Positions 57,726-64,000 of a stretch of 64,000 nucleotides of DNA are shown here, piece after piece. The notes below the pieces were generated by a model. It saw only the letters and a list, made by a program, of their open reading frames with translations, had not been told where the DNA came from and did no database searches. Both the position numbers and the translations under genes were made by a program. Every line of letters starts with the position of its first letter. Position 1 is the stretch's first letter. The DNA comes from Nemophila menziesii (taxonomy: Eukaryota > Streptophyta > Magnoliopsida > Boraginales > Hydrophyllaceae): assembly GCA_029959085.1 (NCBI GenBank), contig JARWIR010000003.1, positions 31,387,505 through 31,451,504 on the forward strand, in the 5' to 3' direction.

Positions 57726-59387
57726 GGGAAAAGGACACCTAAGTCCTTGAAATTTTTATATTGGGACACTTAGGTCTCCCAGTTATTTTTTATTTCTTGC
57801 AAAGTTCCTTTTTTAACATGGATAGTAATTTTTAAAGGTCAAAATGTTGACTCTCTTAAAGTTCCTTTTGTACCCTTCATTAACTAATTATATAACATAT
57901 TTGTAATTTCAAATTTTAAACCAGTTTAATTGTATTATTTCATTTAAAAGAGATAAAAATTTATATTTGTAAACACAAATTTTTTGAATAATATATTTAG
58001 CAAAAATAATAAAATAAATTTTATTATCAACTTTAAAAATCTATTTATATTTGTAAGGTGAGCATATATTTTTCAATTAACTATTTTATAAAACAAAACA
58101 TGATGATTTTTTTAGATAATATATGGTATAAATAATATTTTTTAGCAAAAAAATAAAATTTCCTATTTAACTTTTAAGCATTAACACGAATGTATCATTT
58201 ATTTTTAAGAATTAAAATTACGTTTACGTTAAGAAATAAGTTGGATATCATCCAAGCAATATTTCATTTGATCTTTACTTCATTTTGACAAGATAAACAC
58301 GTATAAAACCTCACACATGCATTAAATATCACAAGATTGTTCATACTTATTCATATTCGTACCAAAATTATATTCTTGTGCCTAAATTTTTTTTCCAAAA
58401 ACTAACAAACATATATATTCAATATTTATATTAGACAAAAAGTATTCAACCATATGATTAATATTACCATGATCACAAGACATGATGAAAATAATATTCA
58501 TACTAAAATGTAATAATCCATCATTGCGAGAAGAAGTTGCCTCCTCCACGGTGTTGTCATGTCTTGTTGGACCATAATTCACGAGACGGTCTCTTCTCGA
58601 CATGGCAGATAATAGATTCTAGTATGAATCTTCTTTTCGTCGTGTCTTGTGAATATGGTAATTATATGGTCAAGATATACTTTTTGTCTAATTTGAATAT
58701 TGAATATATTTTGTTGGTTTTTTAAAGAATAATATAGGCACATGAACATGATTTTAGTATGAATCTAAATAAGTTTGAATAATTTTGTGATACTCAATGC
58801 ACGTGTGAGATTGTTTATATGATTATCTTTGTAGAATGAGATAAAGATCAAAAGAAATATTATTTAGATGAGATCCAGCATATTTTTTAGCTTGAACGTA
58901 ATTTTGATCTTTAAAAATATATAATATGTTTATATTGAATGCTTAAAATTTAAATAAGAATGATTATTTTTATGCTAAAATTATTGTTTATACCAAATAT
59001 TATCTTAATAATTTATTAAATTTTATTTTATAAAAAAATTGTTCAAAAAAATATGTTCGCCATACATTTAAAATATGCATTTAAAACATTGATATTAGAG
59101 TTAATTATATTATTTTTTATAAAAGAATAAAAAATTGTGTTTACTATATAAATTTTATTTCTTAATTTTCTTAAATAAAGAATATAATTAAATAATTTAA
59201 ATTATAAAATTGTATATATATAAAATTAATTAATGAAAGGTATAAAAGAAAGTTTAAAAGAGTCAAAGTTTTACCTGTTAAATTTAACTATCAATATTAA
59301 AAAAGGGACTTGATAAGAAATAAAAATGAACTAAAAAATTTAAGTTTCTTAATATAAAAAACTCAAGGATTTGGGTGTTTTTATTCC
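57726..59387. mobile_element. 1.66-kb long inverted repeat (foldback, Mutator-like TSD)
   Basis: Almost the whole element is two arms of about 800 bp centred near 58556. Matching pairs: gggacactta/complement of taagtttctt; agttccttttttaacatgga against the complement of tcaatattaaaaaagggact; cacaagacatgatgaa against the complement of ttcgtcgtgtcttgtg; tgacaagataaacac/gataaagatc regions. Target-site duplication taattttatg at 57716-57725 and 59388-59397 (9-10 bp). Opposed ORFs 58382-58603 and 58537-58725 are arms of the palindrome, not genes. Confidence 0.85.
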
Positions 59388-59451
59388 TAATTTTATGTAT
59401 AATAACTTTTCTAATTAATTTTTCTTTTTAACAAAAAAAAAAGAAAAAAAA

Positions 59452-59640
59452 GATGAACAACTATTTCGTTTTCAGATCGACAACAAGCACACTCAGGCAT
59501 CACATTACACTTTGTTTTCTTTAAATGTATTCCAGTTAGAATATTAAATCTACATTTATTTTGGATAAAACATGACCAGGTAAGTGGCAATGTTTTTTTA
59601 TAAGCGAATGAATTATAGAGAGAGTATGTAAATTTTAATG
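59452..59640 (-). pseudogene. LINE-6 zf-RVT relic (upstream part)
   Basis: Minus strand reads RFNILTGIHLKKTKCNVMPECACCRSENEIVVH, in pieces: LTGIHLKK, then CNVMPECACC, then EIVVH, the zf-RVT C-x2-C...H pattern. In LINE order this precedes the linker at 56814, so the intervening 2.6 kb is an insertion. The LINE-6 5' end is not clear. Confidence 0.7.
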
Positions 59641-60334
59641 TTACAAATCAGCATCAGGGAATAAAGAATCATATTTGCTCTCCAGATGGCATTCCCACAT
59701 AATTGGAGCTAGATAGACTACTTGTAGAGTTGTTAAGTTTCTTTTAGGGGATGTAAAATGAATTTGCATTTTAAACAACATACAAAATACCTGTCTAAAA
59801 AAAGAAAACAACATATACAAAATAATTATTTATACATGAGCAATATTTGATGCTTTGAGACTGAAAAGAGTTTGACCAAATGTATGCAAACTGCAAATGG
59901 AGAAATTGTGGAGATTCGTAAACACATGAGATCACATGGAACCGCCGTTTTAAGGTGCATCGTGGAATATTTAGAGGCTTAATTAAGATTTTAAAGTAGA
60001 GAAAAAATGGTCAAAACATGTAATTAATCAAGTAAAGAAGATTAATTTATAAATTAGACTAAAGAGATATATACCAAACTATCATGTGCAGCGTATAATT
60101 TTCAATGTTTCAAGACTATGCTCTTCAACAACATATTTTGATTAATTCTTTGATTAAAGAAACTAATTCATTCTCTTATGATTTTGACCAAGAGATCAAG
60201 TTTGGACCACACCATGCCAAATTTAATGATGCCATGTTGTTTTGATCATTTTGAACTACAGAATTACGAAACTATAAATTAATGGAAGGGAAATAAAAAT
60301 GCATCATTAATGGTCTAGGTGGCTTTAAAGGTGG
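59641..60334. other. No gene recognised
   Basis: May include further eroded LINE-6 sequence near 59700; otherwise unassigned. Confidence 0.4.
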
Positions 60335-60540
60335 AATTTTTTTTTATAAGAGTCGTGGACTATCAACTGGCCTAGAACTTGTTATTTTTTCAGCATTTAA
60401 AGGGAGGTAAAAGGTTCGAATACCCTCTCTAACAGGTGTAAAGTGAGAGATACAAGGTTCGAATCTCTCCCTAAACATGGGTAACATAATTTTGCGCGCA
60501 AACTGACTCGAACCACCCACATACAAAAAAAATAGCATAT
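60335..60540 (+). repeat. Possible SINE-like relic
   Basis: Two tRNA B-box-like words, ggttcgaataccc (60415) and ggttcgaatctct (60453), about 38 bp apart, then an A-rich end. No convincing A box. The minus-strand ORF here is not supported. Confidence 0.25.
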
Positions 60541-60684
60541 AGTTTATAAGTTTTCCGACTAAAGTAGGACTAGAACAATCTTTCTATTTAGTAGATTTAA
60601 TCAATATGAACAAATTTCCCTTGAATAAAAATTAATTATAAAAATAAAAACCCTTGTTTTTATAGATAAGAAGACCACATACAA

Positions 60685-60702
60685 ACTCTCTCTCTCTCTC
60701 TA
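60685..60702. repeat. (CT)n tract
   Basis: About nine CT units upstream of LINE-8; may be part of its 5' UTR. Confidence 0.8.
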
Positions 60703-60884
60703 CATCACATAACATAACAGAAACATACAACATTGTATCCTAGTAAAATGCACGAAATGTTCTCTCTAGCTGCTATTTCACTTTCCATTCACAGAAGACT
60801 TTTTTCTTTCCTTTTTCCTTTTTCGTTTCCTTTTGTTTCCTTTCTGGGTGTTTCTTGCCTTGTAAGAGCTAACGGTCAGCTGCA

Positions 60885-63460
60885 ATGTCCAGCCAGGGGC
60901 GGCCACAGCCGCCTCTAATGCCGGATACTGGTGGTGGGAGGGTGTGGAAGCCATCGATCACAGTGCCCAAAGCTTCCGCTTCACTCCCAGGGACACCGAT
61001 TGCAAAAATTAGCAATCCAAAAGAGAAGTCTCAAAGTGTAAAGAAGTTATCTAATAAAAGACTGAGGTTATTCTCGCAACCAGTGGCGGAGGGGCAGCGG
61101 AGGAGTTCGGGAGGGGCGACTGGGGTGGCTGCTCAACGGTCGTCTAAACGGGCCCTTAATTATGTGGATAGAGACGATATTTCGTCGGTTACCATTGGAG
61201 GGGAAAGGCAAACTTTAATGATTGGAAGCAGCGAGGAAGGGCTGATTACTGCGGGCAAGGACTATGATAAATCACCACTGCCGAGCTCTTCGAGTGTGGC
61301 TGTGAAAATGATCGAGAATCCGGCATTCGCAGAGGAGGGACTTTGTCTTAAGTCCCAAGCAGGTATTCCCTCAGTCCCTATTTCTTTAATTACTAACGGG
61401 ACTGTTGCTGGTACAGATGTTAGTTTAGGTACTAATGATAATGTGGTAAGCAAGGAGAAGGGTCGATCGTATAAAGAGGTGTTTAGTGAGGGACCTCCTA
61501 GTTTTGCAACGCGTGGGGGTGAAGGGAGTAGGCCTGCGAGAAAGAGTGACTTGAGTAAGGATGGGGGTACTCCGGTGTCTAATGAGAAAGGGCAAGACGA
61601 GACCATGTTTGGGATGGAGGATGACATCCCGGTTGATGATAACACTTACCCGCAATTGGTGCGAACTGCAGAATAAAAACGCAAGGGGTGTAAGGTATGG
61701 CAAAAGTCCTTGATTATAAAATTGCTGGGATAATGTTGGTTTTAAATATCTACTTAATAAATTGAACCAAATTTGGGCCCCTAAGGCGCATATGGACTTA
61801 GTAGACGTTGGGTTTGGTTATTTCATGGCCCAATTTATGAGTTCGGAGGACTATGATAAGGCTCTTAGTGGGGGCCCTTGGATGATTTTAGACCGATACT
61901 TCATTGTTCGCCCTTGGGACCCGTTTTTTATGCCTAATGATGCGCCGGTGATTAGTACTATAGCTTGGGTCCGGTTACCGTGGTTGCCACTAATGAATTA
62001 CACTGAGGATATTTTAACTTTGATAGGGAATTTTGATTGGGTTCGTATTGATCCGTTTACTAGGTCTCGAGCGAGAGGAAATTTTGCACGAATTGCGGTG
62101 GAAGTTGAGTTGGACAAACCTCTTGTTTCGATAATCCGAATCTAAAAGCATTTGCAAAAAGTGGAATACGAGGGGCTTCATATCATTTGATTTAACTGTG
62201 GCAAGTTTGGTCACATGAAAGGGGATTGTGGTGGAGTTGCGGGCGGGACACAGGCTAGGGAGGGTAATGGGAATCAACAAGATCAGAATAGAGTTACCGC
62301 GTCCGTTTCGAGCAATCATGTCCCTCGTTACGGGGAGTGGATGACGGTTGATAGGGGAAGAGGACGGGGACGGAATAATACAGGAGGACAGGTGAATAAA
62401 GCTCCGCCGAGAGGGGTTGCTGGGGGTAGTAAGAAGGGAGGAGGAACACCTGCTAAGACAAGAGGTTCCAAGGGTTCGGAGTGCGATATGGGTTCGAGGT
62501 ATGGTGTTTTGTCTACGTCTGAGTTGGGGGAATTTAGTGGAAGTGAGCCGAGGGATGAGAATGTTTATAAGGTGGTTGGAAATGTTGCTATTTCGGGGAA
62601 TGGAACGGAGAAGCATGGAAGTGACGGGATAGTTTCGGTTCCTGATCACGCCGTTATGGATACGGTTACGCACAAGTTAGATGGTGGGTTTTATAATACG
62701 GGAAAGCAAAAAGTGTTGGATGGGGAATTGTTGGGTCCGACGGTGAAACGAAAAGGTAAGGGTAAAAACAAGAATCCAACAAGTCCTGTGAGCCAACTCG
62801 AGGAAATGCTTAGTCAGGGGCGTGAGGTAGGTCGGGATGTTAAGGTAGCAGAGGTGCGTAGCGAGGAAGATATAGGTCCTGAATTGGTGGTCGAAGGGAG
62901 TGAGGTGCCTGATGATGTTGTGCGGAAGCAGGGGGTGGACGGTGCAGTAGGTGAGGGGCTTGTTGATGTTCGAAGGATGGAAATTGACACCAGGGACCAT
63001 TGTGCAAATAATGAAAGTTTGGAAAAAGTTACAGTACCTGCTTCTTTATTGAGCAACATGGAATCTGATCTGAGCAACACCTTGGGAGCGAATAAAGAAC
63101 CGCCTGACCCCGCCATAACCTTGGGTATGCTTACTTTTTCTGCTTTGACAAGTCGGCCTCTTGAAGAGGCGAACAACAGGTAGGCTTCTCTACAGCTCTC
63201 GGCGAGGAGGGGGGAATAACGGAAAGGTGCTGAAGCGCTCAGGTCCGGGAAAGGGAGTTGAACAGGTGGCGGTGGTAAACATTGGTAAAACAGCTTTAAA
63301 AGAATTTTTTGCGGACAAATTAGACGCACCGGATTATGCCGATTTTCATCTCGAAGATTCACAAGAGTTAAATGAGGACCAAACAGCAGATGATGAGAAT
63401 TTAGGTGCTGATTCGGGTGCTATGTCAATGGATTTGGAAGATGGAAATAGTATGTGTTGA
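60885..63460 (+). pseudogene. LINE-8 ORF1 pseudogene
   Basis: Start chosen at 60885 (MSSQGRPQPPL), the first Met of a 263-codon N-terminal frame rich in Ser/Gly/Lys and ending TYPQLVRTAE-stop at 61676. DUF4283 follows at 61762-62145 (GGPWMILDRYFIVRPWDPFF, WVRLPWLPL, RGNFARIAVEVELDKP), then a stop. The CCHC knuckle reads stop-FNCGKFGHMKGDC: a TGA at 62188-62190 replaces the first Cys. A long linker at 62215-63183 has YGEWMTV and MGSRYGVLS, with a TAG at 63181 and continuation in another frame to 63460. Family role: LINE RNA binding. At least four disabling lesions. The antisense ORFs at 61262, 62014, 62677 and 62814 are shadows. Confidence 0.85.
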
Positions 63461-63550
63461 GCTATCTCTATGCTATATACCATGCTACCAGGAAGTGATC
63501 TTTATTTTATCTCTCTCTTTTGATTTTTTCTTTAATTAATTTGTTTTTCT

Positions 63551-64000
63551 ATGACGGATACAACTAATAGTGAGTTTGCAGGAGGTTGGCTTTCGGCTTT
63601 TGGGACATTAAGTGTGTTGTTTTGGAATTGTAGAGGAGCAAATAGCGAGGGTTTTTGGAGGGAATTTAATAATTCATACTAAAGTCATAAACCTCTCCTC
63701 GCGATTGTAGTAGAGACAAAGGCTTCGGGTAGCGAAGCTACGAAGATTATCAAGTCACTCAAAATGGAGAAGTCTATCCATGTGGAAGTAGATGGATTCT
63801 CGGGTGGCATTTGGGTTTTTCGGAATCCCATGGGTGTTTCCATTCAAGTTCTTTCGGCCTCGAAGTAGGTAATTAATTTGCGCATATCTAAGGATTCTTG
63901 TTCTTCTAGGTTGTTTTTTACAGTTTACACAAGCCCTAGGGAATGGTTGAGGGAATCGCTTTGGGATGCGCTTGAGGAGGCTTCGAGGGTGGTTAAGGAA
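63551..64000 (+). pseudogene. LINE-8 ORF2 5' part (endonuclease), broken and partial
   Basis: ATG at 63551 lies 91 bp after the ORF1 stop. Endonuclease N-terminus is visible: LSVLFWNCRGANSEG, then VVETKASGSEA (catalytic Glu), then FSGGIWVFRN. In-frame stops at 63680-63682 (TAA) and 63866-63868 (TAG) disable it. It continues beyond the window. Confidence 0.85.

Larger units (their letters stand above)
56821..59451 (+). mobile_element. LINE-7: LINE with inverted 5' segment, interrupted by a foldback element
   Basis: A second LINE inside LINE-6. Its 5' segment (about 57115-56830) reads on the minus strand as linker (LLMLWNIWTGKMKSKYNN). The rest (57130-57725) reads on the plus strand as RNase H (CDASYTKEWEPTGIAP, ending FTADALAK...FNFLNFMG). 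The 3' UTR and poly(A) (59398-59450) lie after the foldback element. Opposed 5' and 3' parts are the signature of twin priming during LINE insertion. The linker resembles NIWNIWKAKMKEI of LINE-2. Possible flanking match is imperfect (ttgtgca/ttgttca). Confidence 0.65.
60703..64000 (+). mobile_element. LINE-8: 5' part of an L1-type LINE, runs off the window
   Basis: Plus-strand LINE with 5' UTR, a complete though broken ORF1, and the first 450 bp of ORF2. GC content is clearly higher than that of the flanking DNA. ORF1 shares GEWMTV and GSRYG motifs with LINE-1. The left border is uncertain, and no target-site duplication can be tested because the 3' end lies outside. Confidence 0.85.

Noticed and set aside
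58382..58725. Pair of short opposed ORFs
   Set aside because: They are the two arms of the long palindrome.
62014..62673. 219-codon minus-strand ORF opposite LINE-8 ORF1
   Set aside because: Exact antisense of the DUF4283 and linker region with basic low-information translation; a shadow of the plus-strand gene. The same holds for minus-strand ORFs at 61262-61645, 61425-61703, 62677-63000 and 62814-63362.
1..64000. CRISPR arrays, rRNA, tRNA, bacterial operons
   Set aside because: The tandem repeats found have no unique spacers of constant length, no tRNA cloverleaf was recognised, and the sequence is plant-like throughout.
1..64000. Integrated plant pararetrovirus sequence
   Set aside because: All reverse-transcriptase motifs seen belong to non-LTR LINEs (FADD/FVDD with zf-RVT and RNase H in LINE order); no movement-protein or caulimovirid-type arrangement was noticed.

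Overview
The window is transposon-dense, AT-rich nuclear DNA from a flowering plant, probably a eudicot. I cannot name the species. Supporting signs: many plant L1-type LINEs whose ORF1 carries a DUF4283 plus CCHC module; plant MITEs of Stowaway, hAT and Mutator type; Ty3/gypsy remnants; an orphan vacuolar H+-pyrophosphatase exon; and an AINTEGUMENTA-type AP2 fragment that keeps the family's 9-bp micro-exon. I see no intact host gene, rRNA, tRNA or CRISPR array. The longest intact reading frame is a LINE ORF2 of 1421 aa (24451-28716, minus).

Layout. 1-690: decayed DUF4283/CCHC ORF on the minus strand. 2.28-9.50 kb: LINE-1 (minus), 5' truncated, with its endonuclease split by dispersed repeat A (about 6.35-7.88 kb). 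10.48-10.75 kb: V-PPase exon pseudogene. 11.3-12.86 kb: dispersed repeat B. 14.28-17.08 kb: LINE-2 (plus), 5' truncated. 17.27-17.43 kb: 22-bp minisatellite. 17.445-23.273 kb: LINE-3 (minus), near full length with a 14-bp target-site duplication (TSD). 24.39-29.46 kb: LINE-4 (minus) with intact ORF2, apparently inside a CACTA-like element. 30.4-31.9 kb: dispersed repeat C, splitting a degenerate short tandem repeat.

33.5-37.2 kb is a MITE cluster: two Stowaway-like copies, one of them splitting a gypsy protease relic, a hAT-like MITE, and a 744-bp Mutator-like MITE. 37.66-41.97 kb is a possible Mutator-like composite with exon-like pieces of unknown genes. 42.46-42.74 kb is a foldback MITE. 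At 42.9-44.5 kb a gypsy integrase C-terminus is followed by about 20 degenerate copies of a roughly 60-bp tandem repeat. 48.73-50.55 kb is a Pack-type element carrying an AP2 gene fragment that is itself interrupted by a hAT-like MITE. 50.56-53.53 kb holds two more hAT-like MITEs and a 442-bp LINE stub with a 13-bp TSD.

55.9-59.6 kb is a three-level nest: a minus-strand LINE, interrupted by a LINE whose 5' part is inverted (twin-priming pattern), itself interrupted by a 1.66-kb long inverted repeat. 60.7-64.0 kb is the 5' part of LINE-8 (plus), running off the window.

The LINEs fall into at least two groups: LINE-1/6/8 share ORF1 and RNase H features; LINE-2/3/4/5 end their RNase H with a conserved Gly-Ile-Gly-stop. 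The interest of the window lies in insertion history and gene-fragment capture. I found no credible new enzymatic or defence system.
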